64,000 bases of DNA, taken from Croceivirga sp. (GTDB lineage Bacteria; Bacteroidota; Bacteroidia; Flavobacteriales; Flavobacteriaceae). Where the stretch lies: NCBI GenBank assembly GCA_028284935.1, contig JANQQQ010000037.1:1-64000 (forward strand), written 5' to 3'. Under the pieces are notes generated by a model. It was not told the origin of the DNA. It did not search any database and saw only the letters and a list, made by a program, of their open reading frames with translations. A program made the position numbers and the translations under genes. Shown here piece after piece: positions 10,406 to 19,170 of this stretch (within the stretch, counting starts at the first letter, position 1; each line of letters opens with the position of its first letter).

Positions 10406-11194
10406 ATGGAATCCTTTCCAATCATTACAAGTGCGCAAAATCCCTTGATTAAAGAGATCGTACGCTTAAAAGAAAAATCAAGGGATCGTAGGAAATCCGG
10501 GCGGTTTGTAATTGAAGGGCAACGCGAACTGGAACTGGCATCCAAGGGCGGGTACGAGTTGGAAACCTTGATAATTTGCCCCCAAATTGGTGATGCTTCC
10601 CTGATTGAAAAAGCAGTGGCCAATACCGTTTATTTGTCCCATCACGTCTATGAAAAAGTAGCCCACAGAGGTTCAACAGAGGGTATCATGGGTATTGCCA
10701 AAACAAAAAACCATGACTTGGAAGCACTCCATTTAAGGAGCAACCCTATCATACTAGTAGCGGAAGCCCCAGAAAAACCAGGAAACATCGGTGCTTTGTT
10801 GAGAACGGCAGATGCAGCAGATTTGGATGCCATTTTGGTGGCCAACCCCAAATCTGACCTTTACAATCCCAACATTATCCGTTCAAGCGTAGGGTGCGTT
10901 TTTACCACCCAGATTGGAGTGGGTACCTCTCGGCAGGTTATTCAATTTTTAAAAACCAATAATATCAAGATCTTCTGTGCGGCGCTCACCGCTTCCACAA
11001 GTTACACCCATGTCAATTTCTCCGGTCCTACGGCTATTGTGGTAGGTACCGAGGCCACTGGTTTAAGCAAGGAATGGTTGAATAGTGCGGATCAGAATAT
11101 TATAATTCCAATGCAGGGTGAGATTGATTCCATGAACGTTTCGGTATCTGCAGCAATACTTATCTTTGAGGCCAAACGACAACGCGGATTTTAA
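10406..11194 (+). CDS. RNA 2'-O-methyltransferase, TrmH/SpoU family
   Basis: The 262-residue protein has the N-terminal substrate-binding domain of the rRNA methyltransferases (about 1-95, IKEIVRLKEKSRDRRKSGRF and FVIEGQREL) and a SPOUT catalytic domain (about 110-260). All three knot motifs are visible: EKPGNIGALLRTADA, VVGTEATGLSKEWL and IPMQGEIDSMNVSVSAAILIFE. It transfers a methyl group from S-adenosylmethionine to a ribose in rRNA or tRNA; the site is unknown. The M48 protease gene follows after 5 bp, so the two form an operon. Confidence 0.92.
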   Translation: MESFPIITSAQNPLIKEIVRLKEKSRDRRKSGRFVIEGQRELELASKGGYELETLIICPQIGDASLIEKAVANTVYLSHHVYEKVAHRGSTEGIMGIAKTKNHDLEALHLRSNPIILVAEAPEKPGNIGALLRTADAADLDAILVANPKSDLYNPNIIRSSVGCVFTTQIGVGTSRQVIQFLKTNNIKIFCAALTASTSYTHVNFSGPTAIVVGTEATGLSKEWLNSADQNIIIPMQGEIDSMNVSVSAAILIFEAKRQRGF

Positions 11195-11199
11195 CGGTT

Positions 11200-12432
11200 A
11201 TGGACAGTGAATTTCTGTATTATAGTATCATAGGAATACTGGTAGCACAATACGCAATGGATACGTTCCTTGACTATTTGAACGCAAAACATTTTTTAAA
11301 AGAGATTCCGGATGAACTCAAAGATGTTTTTGATGAAAATGAGTACCAGAAAGCCCAGAGCTACCATCAAGTAAACTATAGGTTTGGTATATGGAAGGAT
11401 GGGGTTTCGCTGTTAGTGGTACTTGGTTTTTTGGTTTTAGGAGGTTTCAGGATTGTTGATAATCTGGTGCAGGACTATTCGGAAAACAGCATTTTTCAAG
11501 CACTTGGGTTTTTTGGGATTTTGGCTCTTGGTAGCAGTATAATTTCCTTTCCTTTTTCCTATTACCAGACCTTTTACATTGAAGAAAAATATGGTTTCAA
11601 CACTACCACCAAAAAGATCTTCTTTTTGGATATTTTTAAAAGTGCCTTATTATCTACAGTTTTAGGAGGCGGAGTTTTGGCCCTGGTGATTTGGTTTTTG
11701 GAATGGGCAGGTAGCAATTTTTGGCTCTACGTTTGGGGTGTCTCCATTTTCCTAATGATTTTCATGAATTTGTTCTACAGTAAATTACTGGTTCCCCTAT
11801 TTAACAAACAAACTCCATTAGGGCCTGGGAACCTAAAAACGGCCATTGAGGGTTATGCCAAGAAGGTAGGTTTTGACCTTAAAAATATTTTTGTTATTGA
11901 CGGTTCTAAGCGTTCTACAAAGGCCAATGCCTATTTCTCGGGATTTGGTAAGCAAAAGAGGGTGACACTTTATGATACGTTGATCAATGATTTGGAGGAG
12001 GAGGAAATTGTGGCAGTTCTTGCACACGAGGTAGGTCATTACAAACGAAAACATATTATTTTCAATATGGTTTCTTCCGTATTACTTATGGGGCTGACCC
12101 TCTATTTACTCTCCCTGTTCATCAATGTTCCCCAATTGTCACTGGCCATTGCTGTGGAAGGGTCAAGTTATCACGCTGGATTAATGGCGTTCTTTCTTTT
12201 ATACAGCCCCATCTCTGTTATTACTGGATTGGCAATGAACTTCCTGTCCCGAAAATTCGAGTTCCAAGCAGATGATTATGCCAAAAACACCTTTGCTTCC
12301 CATCCCCTGATCAGTTCATTAAAAAAGCTTTCCAAGAGCAATCTAAGTAATCTTACCCCCCACCCCGCGTATGTCTTTGTGCATTATTCGCACCCACCAT
12401 TAATCGAACGCATCAGAAACCTTAAGGCATAA
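11200..12432 (+). CDS. M48 family CAAX-type metalloprotease, Ste24-like
   Basis: The 410-residue polytopic inner-membrane zinc protease has about seven hydrophobic segments. The active-site motif LAHEVGHYKRKH is at about residue 273 and the third ligand lies in EFQADDYA at about 354, in the spacing expected for M48A (Ste24/CAAX prenyl protease 1). In bacteria these act in membrane-protein quality control. Bacteria lack CAAX prenylation, so the Ste24 name reflects fold only. It is five bases downstream of the methyltransferase gene. Confidence 0.92.
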   Translation: MDSEFLYYSIIGILVAQYAMDTFLDYLNAKHFLKEIPDELKDVFDENEYQKAQSYHQVNYRFGIWKDGVSLLVVLGFLVLGGFRIVDNLVQDYSENSIFQALGFFGILALGSSIISFPFSYYQTFYIEEKYGFNTTTKKIFFLDIFKSALLSTVLGGGVLALVIWFLEWAGSNFWLYVWGVSIFLMIFMNLFYSKLLVPLFNKQTPLGPGNLKTAIEGYAKKVGFDLKNIFVIDGSKRSTKANAYFSGFGKQKRVTLYDTLINDLEEEEIVAVLAHEVGHYKRKHIIFNMVSSVLLMGLTLYLLSLFINVPQLSLAIAVEGSSYHAGLMAFFLLYSPISVITGLAMNFLSRKFEFQADDYAKNTFASHPLISSLKKLSKSNLSNLTPHPAYVFVHYSHPPLIERIRNLKA

Positions 12433-12438
12433 TTTTTG

Positions 12439-12469
12439 TTGTTTCCATGCTAGGAATATGGTAATTTTA
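12439..12469 (+). promoter_or_regulatory. Candidate promoter for relA/spoT
   Basis: TTG (12439-12441), a 20-base spacer and TAATTTTA (12462-12469) lie 29 bases before the ATG. One base differs from the TAnnTTTG consensus. Confidence 0.4.
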
Positions 12470-12498
12470 ATTTAGTTATCGTAACATACAGGGTTATT

Positions 12499-14703
12499 AT
12501 GACGGAGGCAGCAATAGAAAAGGAAAACAAGCAAATTGCAAAGCAATATAAAGAGTTGCTTCGTATCAGCTATCAAACCTTGTCCCCCGAGGATAAGAAG
12601 TTGATACGTTCCGCTTTTGATATTGCCGTAGATGCCCACAAGGACCAACGTAGAAAATCTGGGGAAGCCTATATTTTTCATCCCATAGCCGTTGCTAAAA
12701 TTGTAGCGTCTGAGATAGGCTTGGATGCCGTTTCCATAGCCTCTGCACTTTTGCATGATGTAGTTGAAGATACCCGTTACACCCTTGATGATATTGAACG
12801 AATGTTTGGGGAAACCGTTGCAAGGATTGTGGATGGTCTTACCAAAATATCCCATCTTAAAAAGGATAAAAACATAAGTCAACAAGCGGAGAATTTCCGA
12901 AAAATGTTGTTGACGTTGCACGATGATGTTAGGGTCATCATCATTAAAATAGCCGACCGTTATCATAATATGCTTACCATGGATGCCATGCCAGAGCATA
13001 AGCAGGTGAAAATCGCATCGGAGACCTTGTACATCTATGCGCCTTTAGCCCACCGTATTGGACTTTACAACATAAAAACGCAATTAGAGGACCTGAGTCT
13101 AAAGTACACTGAACCTGATGTGTATTATGACATACAGGGCAAAATTGACAATACGGAAGAGGAACAGCAAAAATATATCAAGGACTTTACCAAGGTTATT
13201 GAAAATTCATTGGATGAGGAAGGATTGAACTACCACATTAAAGGAAGGATGAAATCCATTTTTTCCATTCGAAAGAAAATGTCTTCCAAGAATATTTCCT
13301 TTGAAGAGGTCTATGATAAGTTTGCCATCAGGATAATTTATAAATCTGACAGAAAGAACGAAAAGTTTTTGGCATGGAAAATCTATTCCATCGTTACCGA
13401 TCATTTTACACCAAACCCCGTTAGGTTAAGGGATTGGATTACATCACCGAAGTCCACTGGTTACGAAGCCCTTCATATAACCGTTATGGGACCGCAGGGA
13501 AAATGGGTTGAAGTGCAGATACGCAGTGAGCGTATGCATGAAATTGCGGAAAAAGGATATGCGGCCCATTTTAAATACAAGCATGGTGATCAGAACGAAC
13601 AGGGTATTGAGCAATGGCTCAATAGACTTCAGGAAGCCTTGGAAAGTGCCAATGGGAACGCTGTGGATTTTGTGGAGGAATTCAAACTAAATCTATATTC
13701 AAAGGAAATTTTTGTGTTCACTCCAAAGGGGGAATTAAAATCCTTGCCCAAAGGGGCAACACCTTTGGATTTTGCTTTTAGCATTCATACAGAAGTGGGC
13801 ATGAAAACCCGTGGGGCCAAAGTCAATGGAAAACTGGTACCCTTGAACAAAACGCTACACAGTGGTGACCAAGTGGAAATCATGACCTCCGAATCTGCAA
13901 AACCAAATCAGAATTGGCTTGATTATGCGACTACGGCAAGGGCAAGGGCCAAAATAAAATCATCATTACGGGAAGAGAAAAAGGAAATTGCCCAAGATGG
14001 TAAGGAAATGCTCCGCCGAAAACTAAAATCCCAAAAAATCAACCTTAATGAGGATGTAGTCAATAAAATGGTCAGCTTCTTTAAATTAAAGACTAGTTTG
14101 GATTTATTCTTTAGGGTAGGCAATGGTACTATTGACAATCAAAAAATCAAGGACTTTGCGTCCTCATATAACAATGCTTTCCTCAATTTCTTTAAAAACA
14201 AAATAAGGAGAAGTCCAACACCGGAAGAAGTAGACAAAGATGAAATCACGCACAACTATGATATGTTGGTGTTTGGTCAAGAGGAAGAAAAACTTAATTA
14301 CAAACTTTCCAAGTGTTGCAATCCTATTCCAGGGGATAACGTTTTTGCCTTCCTTAGCGTAAGTGATGGAATTAAAGTGCATAAAAAGGATTGTCCCAAT
14401 GCCATCCAACTGCAATCCCATTATGCGTATAGGATCATGTCCGCCAAATGGATTGATTCCACCCAGGAAGAGTTTACAGTGGACATCAAGATTACCGGCA
14501 TTGATAACCTAGGTTTGGTCAACGAAATCACAAACATCATTTCAGATAACCACCACGTTAACATGCGAAACCTAAACTTTAGTGCCGAAGGAGGCACATT
14601 TACTGGAAAGATTACGCTTGTGGTTAAAAACAATACCATATTGAAAAAATTGGTGAACAGCCTAAAGCAGATTGGAGGCATTGACAAAGTGGTCAGGGTT
14701 TAA
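12499..14703 (+). CDS. spoT: Bifunctional (p)ppGpp synthetase/hydrolase, RelA/SpoT family
   Basis: The 734-residue enzyme makes and degrades the alarmone (p)ppGpp in the stringent response. The HD hydrolase domain (about 45-190) is intact, with ALLHDVVEDT and the DRYHNM motif. The synthetase domain (about 240-350) has RLRDWITSPKSTGYEALH. A TGS domain (about 393-455, EIFVFTPKGELKSLPKGATP) and a C-terminal ACT domain (about 655-733) complete the long Rel layout. Both activities are therefore expected. The order rel, fur, purA is common in Flavobacteriaceae. Confidence 0.96.
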   Translation: MTEAAIEKENKQIAKQYKELLRISYQTLSPEDKKLIRSAFDIAVDAHKDQRRKSGEAYIFHPIAVAKIVASEIGLDAVSIASALLHDVVEDTRYTLDDIERMFGETVARIVDGLTKISHLKKDKNISQQAENFRKMLLTLHDDVRVIIIKIADRYHNMLTMDAMPEHKQVKIASETLYIYAPLAHRIGLYNIKTQLEDLSLKYTEPDVYYDIQGKIDNTEEEQQKYIKDFTKVIENSLDEEGLNYHIKGRMKSIFSIRKKMSSKNISFEEVYDKFAIRIIYKSDRKNEKFLAWKIYSIVTDHFTPNPVRLRDWITSPKSTGYEALHITVMGPQGKWVEVQIRSERMHEIAEKGYAAHFKYKHGDQNEQGIEQWLNRLQEALESANGNAVDFVEEFKLNLYSKEIFVFTPKGELKSLPKGATPLDFAFSIHTEVGMKTRGAKVNGKLVPLNKTLHSGDQVEIMTSESAKPNQNWLDYATTARARAKIKSSLREEKKEIAQDGKEMLRRKLKSQKINLNEDVVNKMVSFFKLKTSLDLFFRVGNGTIDNQKIKDFASSYNNAFLNFFKNKIRRSPTPEEVDKDEITHNYDMLVFGQEEEKLNYKLSKCCNPIPGDNVFAFLSVSDGIKVHKKDCPNAIQLQSHYAYRIMSAKWIDSTQEEFTVDIKITGIDNLGLVNEITNIISDNHHVNMRNLNFSAEGGTFTGKITLVVKNNTILKKLVNSLKQIGGIDKVVRV

Positions 14704-14745
14704 TTAATTCAACGTAAATTTGCCTCTTATGATGGGACACAAATC

Positions 14746-15201
14746 ATGGACAACAACAAGAACCAGGAGATAGTCAAAAACGTATTCACCACCTTTTTGG
14801 AGGAAAATGGCCATAGAAAGACACCTGAACGTTATGCCATACTCAAAGAGATTTATGATAGTAACGATCACTTTGATGTAGAATCCCTCTACATTAAAAT
14901 GAAAACAAAAAACTACCGTGTAAGTAGGGCCACCTTATACAATACCATAGAACTTCTTCTAGATTGTAAATTGGTGAGAAAACATCAGTTTGGCTCCGCG
15001 CAGGCGCAGTATGAAAAATCCTATTTTGACCGTCAGCATGACCATGTTATTCTAAAAGATACCGGTGAAGTCGTGGAATTTTGCGATCCCCGTATTCAAT
15101 CCATAAAAAAGGCCATTGAAGAAGTATTTGATATTAGGATCAATGCGCATTCCCTGTACTTCTATGGCACCCGTAAAAAAGAAGAAAAAGTAACCGACTA
15201 A
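14746..15201 (+). CDS. Fur family transcriptional regulator, paralogue 1
   Basis: The 151-residue protein has the Fur winged helix (about 10-85; [33 protein letters not shown]) and a dimer/metal-sensing half ([24 protein letters not shown]). The HDH and E ligands of the sensing site are present. The CxxC pair that holds structural zinc in most Fur proteins is replaced by LKDTG, so metal use may differ from textbook Fur. A -7-like TAAATTTG lies at 14715-14722. purA follows after 12 bp. Very similar to the regulator at 32933-33373. Confidence 0.92.
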   Translation: MDNNKNQEIVKNVFTTFLEENGHRKTPERYAILKEIYDSNDHFDVESLYIKMKTKNYRVSRATLYNTIELLLDCKLVRKHQFGSAQAQYEKSYFDRQHDHVILKDTGEVVEFCDPRIQSIKKAIEEVFDIRINAHSLYFYGTRKKEEKVTD

Positions 15202-15213
15202 CCAACAGATTTC

Positions 15214-16482
15214 ATGGTAGATTTATTGCTTGGGCTCCAATGGGGAGACGAGGGAAAGGGAAAAATTGTTGATGTTTTAACCCAAGATTATGATATTATT
15301 GCCCGTTTTCAAGGTGGTCCAAATGCCGGACATACCCTTGAATTTGATGGTATAAAGCATGTACTCCATACCATTCCTTCAGGAATTTTTCACAAGAATG
15401 CCATTAATATTGTAGGTAATGGCGTTGTAATCGACCCTGTCATTTTCAAAAAGGAATTGGACAATTTGGAGAAGTTCAATATTGATATTACTTCAAAACT
15501 ATTTATTTCAAGGAAAGCGCATCTTATCCTGCCTACCCATAGATTATTGGACGCCGCCTCCGAAACCTCCAAGGGAAAGGCCAAAATTGGGTCTACCCTA
15601 AAGGGAATTGGTCCGACCTATATGGACAAAACCGGAAGAAATGGCATGCGTGTCGGGGATTTGGAATTTGATGATTGGAAGGACAAATACCGTTCCTTGG
15701 CTGATAAGCACGAGGGTATGATTGACTATTATAATGTGGATATTCAATACGACCTCAAAGAACTGGAAGAGGAATTCTGTGAGGGTATTGAAGTGCTCAA
15801 GAAATTGACATTCATTGATAGTGAACAGTACATTTTTGATGCAATGTCCCAGGGTAAAAAAATATTGGCTGAAGGGGCACAGGGATCCTTATTGGACATT
15901 GACTTCGGAACGTATCCTTTCGTTACCTCATCCAATACTACGGCGGCAGGCGCTTGCACTGGTCTTGGAGTGGCACCAGGAAAAATAGGGCGGGTCTTGG
16001 GCATTTTCAAGGCATATGCCACCCGTGTGGGTAGTGGTCCTTTTCCAACGGAATTATTTGATAACGATGGGAAAACCATGGGGCGCGTGGGAAATGAGTT
16101 TGGCGCAACCACGGGAAGGCCCAGACGTTGTGGTTGGTTGGATTTAGTTGCCCTTAAATATGCCGTTCAAATAAATGGAGTTACCGACTTAATGATGATG
16201 AAGGCCGACGTACTTAGCGGCTTTGAAAAAATTAAGGTCTGTACGGCCTACAAATATAATGGGGAGGAAATCAATCACTTACCCTACAACATAGAGCAGG
16301 ACAAGGTAAAACCGGTGTACACGGCGCTTAAAGGATGGTCAAAAAATCTGACCAAAATGACAAAAGCCGATGAACTTCCACCAGCGTTAAACGACTATAT
16401 TGACTTTCTTGAAAAGGAACTTGAAGTCCCCATAAAAATTGTTTCCGTGGGACCTGACCGGTTACAGACTATCCGTAGGTAG
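15214..16482 (+). CDS. purA: Adenylosuccinate synthase
   Basis: PurA joins IMP and aspartate using GTP to form adenylosuccinate, the first committed step to AMP. The 422-residue protein starts MVDLLLGLQWGDEGKGKIVD, containing the GTP-binding GDEGKGK loop. It continues with GGPNAGHTL, the STLKGIGPTYMDK block, EGAQGSLLDIDFGTYPFVTSS and the C-terminal SVGPDRLQTI. Length and motifs are complete. It is tightly packed between fur (12 bp) and pabB (8 bp). Confidence 0.98.
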   Translation: MVDLLLGLQWGDEGKGKIVDVLTQDYDIIARFQGGPNAGHTLEFDGIKHVLHTIPSGIFHKNAINIVGNGVVIDPVIFKKELDNLEKFNIDITSKLFISRKAHLILPTHRLLDAASETSKGKAKIGSTLKGIGPTYMDKTGRNGMRVGDLEFDDWKDKYRSLADKHEGMIDYYNVDIQYDLKELEEEFCEGIEVLKKLTFIDSEQYIFDAMSQGKKILAEGAQGSLLDIDFGTYPFVTSSNTTAAGACTGLGVAPGKIGRVLGIFKAYATRVGSGPFPTELFDNDGKTMGRVGNEFGATTGRPRRCGWLDLVALKYAVQINGVTDLMMMKADVLSGFEKIKVCTAYKYNGEEINHLPYNIEQDKVKPVYTALKGWSKNLTKMTKADELPPALNDYIDFLEKELEVPIKIVSVGPDRLQTIRR

Positions 16483-16490
16483 TTAGCTCA

Positions 16491-17471
16491 ATGACACACT
16501 TAGATTTTATCGAAAGAACTAAAAGGTTTCTTGAAAATAGGGAGCCTTTTTTCTTTATTGTCAATTTTGAAAAAAGTAAAGTGCACGCCTATACCTATGA
16601 GGACGCCTTTGAAAAGGGTATTTTGTTTGACATCAATGGAAAATCGAATGCCCCCAAAGGGAAGGACAACCTACAAGTTTCAATTGTCCCAGAAATTGAA
16701 GTGGAACCTTTTCCTTTTAACTCGTATTTGCAAGGATTTGAAAAGGTGGTCCAAAACCTGAAAATGGGTAATAGCTTTCTGGTCAACCTTACCTTTCCGA
16801 GCAAAATTGTCTCTCCCTTGACCCTGAAATCGGTTTATTGGAAGGCCAACGCGCCATACAAGCTACTCTTTAAAAATGAATTTGTTTGTTTCTCTCCGGA
16901 GTGCTTTATTAAAATAAAAGATGGTTATGTCCATTCATATCCTATGAAAGGTACTATTGATGCCACCTTGGAAGGGGCCACCAATGCTTTAATGGGCAGT
17001 CCAAAAGAACAGCAAGAACACCACACCATTGTGGACCTAATACGGAACGATATTTCCTTGATTTCCAGGGACGTAACGGTTAAAAAGTTTCGGTATTTGG
17101 AAAAAATAAAAACGGCCAAAGGGGAAATATGGCAGACCAGTTCTGAAATTCGAGGCAAACTGGGCGAAAATTGGCAAAAGGATTTTGGACGACTTTTACT
17201 TAAAATGCTGCCTGCCGGTTCCATCAGTGGTGCGCCAAAACCACAAACGTTAAAAATTATTGATGAAGCCGAAAAGTATCAAAGGGGGTATTACACCGGT
17301 ATTTTTGGCATATTTGATGGGAATACCATCGACTCTGGGGTAGCCATTCGTTTTATTGAAAAAAAGGATGATGGGTTTTGGTATAAAAGTGGAGGGGGAA
17401 TCACCCACCAAAGTAACGTAAAGGAAGAATATATTGAGCTTATCAACAAAATCTATATTCCCACTGTTTGA
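16491..17471 (+). CDS. pabB: Aminodeoxychorismate synthase component I
   Basis: PabB converts chorismate and ammonia to 4-amino-4-deoxychorismate for folate. The 326-residue protein is a chorismate-binding domain only, without the N-terminal part found in longer homologues. Active-site blocks are MKGTIDA, EHHTIVDLIRNDIS, MLPAGSISGAPKPQTLKII and YYTGIFGIFDG, the last two being typical of the PabB/TrpE family. The gene overlaps the following lyase gene by 38 bp, which matches the next step of the same pathway. Confidence 0.93.
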   Translation: MTHLDFIERTKRFLENREPFFFIVNFEKSKVHAYTYEDAFEKGILFDINGKSNAPKGKDNLQVSIVPEIEVEPFPFNSYLQGFEKVVQNLKMGNSFLVNLTFPSKIVSPLTLKSVYWKANAPYKLLFKNEFVCFSPECFIKIKDGYVHSYPMKGTIDATLEGATNALMGSPKEQQEHHTIVDLIRNDISLISRDVTVKKFRYLEKIKTAKGEIWQTSSEIRGKLGENWQKDFGRLLLKMLPAGSISGAPKPQTLKIIDEAEKYQRGYYTGIFGIFDGNTIDSGVAIRFIEKKDDGFWYKSGGGITHQSNVKEEYIELINKIYIPTV

Positions 17472-18054
17472 AAGCGTTTGCTTGTTGGATGGTTGCATCC
17501 AAAATGCTGAATTTCATTCAAAACGCTTTCTGGATTCATTTAAAAAATTCTATTGGCAAAAACCAGATTACGAATTATTTGAGGACATCACCGTTCCCAA
17601 GGAATATCAAAAGGGAAAGGTAAAACTCCGCATCTCATATAACAGACAACATAAAAAACATCGTTTTCAGCCCTACGTTCAAAACAGGGTGGAAAGCCTC
17701 CAGATTGTCATTGACAATACCATTGATTACGACCTAAAATTTGAAAATCGCCACGAATTGGACGTTCTTTTTACACAAAAATTGGATTGCGACGATATCT
17801 TGATTGTCAGAAAGGGATGGTTAATGGATAGCTCCTACGCCAATTTGGTTTTTTGGAATGGAATGGAATGGTACACCCCCAGCACCTATTTATTGAACGG
17901 AACCAAAAGGTCTCAATTGTTACAAAATGGTGTAATTAGGGAAGCACCTATTCAATTAAAGGATGTAAGAAGTTTTCAAGGCTTTCAATTGATTAACGCC
18001 ATGATGGATTTTGAACCGGATGTTTTCTTGTCCATTGATAGCATTAAGTTTTGA
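17434..18054 (+). CDS. pabC: Class IV aminotransferase fold protein, likely aminodeoxychorismate lyase
   Basis: The 206-residue protein belongs to the class IV PLP fold (FPLFESVCLLDGCIQNAEFHS at the start, then the KLRISYNRQHKKHRF region, the LMDSSYANLVFWNGMEWYTPS core and LLNGTKRSQLL). A TTG at 17434 is taken as the start because the FPLFES motif, which sits near the N-terminus in homologues, follows it closely. This start makes the gene overlap pabB by 38 bp, suggesting translational coupling. The presumed reaction is elimination of pyruvate from aminodeoxychorismate to yield 4-aminobenzoate, inferred from context. Confidence 0.82.
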   Translation: MSLSTKSIFPLFESVCLLDGCIQNAEFHSKRFLDSFKKFYWQKPDYELFEDITVPKEYQKGKVKLRISYNRQHKKHRFQPYVQNRVESLQIVIDNTIDYDLKFENRHELDVLFTQKLDCDDILIVRKGWLMDSSYANLVFWNGMEWYTPSTYLLNGTKRSQLLQNGVIREAPIQLKDVRSFQGFQLINAMMDFEPDVFLSIDSIKF

Positions 18055-18109
18055 GTGGTTATCTAAAACGGACAATTTGTATCTTGAGGCAAATGAGTAG
18101 TTCAGCACA

Positions 18110-19081
18110 ATGATCATGAAATTTCCCAATTCGAAAATCCCTTTGCTTTTTATTAGCATTGCAGTACTGGTTTCATGCCAGAAAAAACCGAAAAATGACA
18201 AGGATGCTTCTGAACTTGACCAACCAAATATGACGCAAATTGAAGCCATTACCCTTTTAGGTGATACCTTGCGGACCCCCCCAATAAAACCCGGAAAGCC
18301 AAAAGACCATTTTGAAGCTGCTCGTAAGGATTATGAAAAATACCCAGATAGTGCGGAGGCATTGATTTGGTACGGTCGGCGATCGGCCTATTTAAGGCAT
18401 TTTCAAAAAGCCATTGCCATTTACTCCAAAGGGGTTCAAAAATTTCCCGAAGATGCACGAATGTACCGCCATCGTGGACATCGATACATTTCTACCCGGC
18501 AATATGATGAGGCCATTGCAGATCTTCAGAAGGCTGCTGACTTGGTTAAGGACCGCCCGGACCAAACGGAACCCGATGGCCTTCCAAACTCCAGAAACAT
18601 TCCCATTAGCACTCTTAATGGAAATATCTGGTACCATTTGGGACTGGCCTACTATTTAAAAGGGGATATGAAAAATGCTTTGATAGCCTACCAGAAAAGG
18701 GAGGTCACTAACCGGTATGACGATAATTTGGTCTCGGGAGGTCACTGGTTATTTATGATTCTAAAACGATTGGGCAGGGATAAGGAAGCGCTCGCCGAAG
18801 TTTCGAAAGTCTATCCCGATATGGACATTATTGAAAATACCAGATATTATGAAATGTGTTTGTTCTATAAGGGATTGTTAAAAGAAGATGAGTTAAAAAT
18901 GATTGGAGATGGATCGCCTTCCGATGATGTGTATTACTATGGCCTTGGCAATTGGAACTTGTACCAAACTAGAGACACCGTAAAAGCAAAACGTTTGTAC
19001 AAGAAGTTACTTGACCATGGCAATCCCTATTCTTTTGCTTATTTGGCGGCCGAAGCTGATTGGAAACTACTTTTCAATTAG
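18110..19081 (+). CDS. TPR repeat lipoprotein
   Basis: The 323-residue protein has a lipoprotein signal peptide (MIMKFPNSKIPLLFISIAVLVSC; a second ATG at 18116 is equally possible). At least three tetratricopeptide repeats are seen at about 70-180 (AEALIWYGRRSAYLRHFQKA, ARMYRHRGHRYISTRQYDEA, GNIWYHLGLAYYLKGDMKNA). It is expected in the periplasm or outer membrane as a protein-binding scaffold. The function is unknown. Confidence 0.85.
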   Translation: MIMKFPNSKIPLLFISIAVLVSCQKKPKNDKDASELDQPNMTQIEAITLLGDTLRTPPIKPGKPKDHFEAARKDYEKYPDSAEALIWYGRRSAYLRHFQKAIAIYSKGVQKFPEDARMYRHRGHRYISTRQYDEAIADLQKAADLVKDRPDQTEPDGLPNSRNIPISTLNGNIWYHLGLAYYLKGDMKNALIAYQKREVTNRYDDNLVSGGHWLFMILKRLGRDKEALAEVSKVYPDMDIIENTRYYEMCLFYKGLLKEDELKMIGDGSPSDDVYYYGLGNWNLYQTRDTVKAKRLYKKLLDHGNPYSFAYLAAEADWKLLFN

Positions 19082-19170
19082 TGCGGAAGTGTTTTTCAAA
19101 CCCTAAAGCTTTCTAAATCCATCGCTGCCCTTTATTCAAAAACGCTACTTTTGAATCAAAATATCTCTAT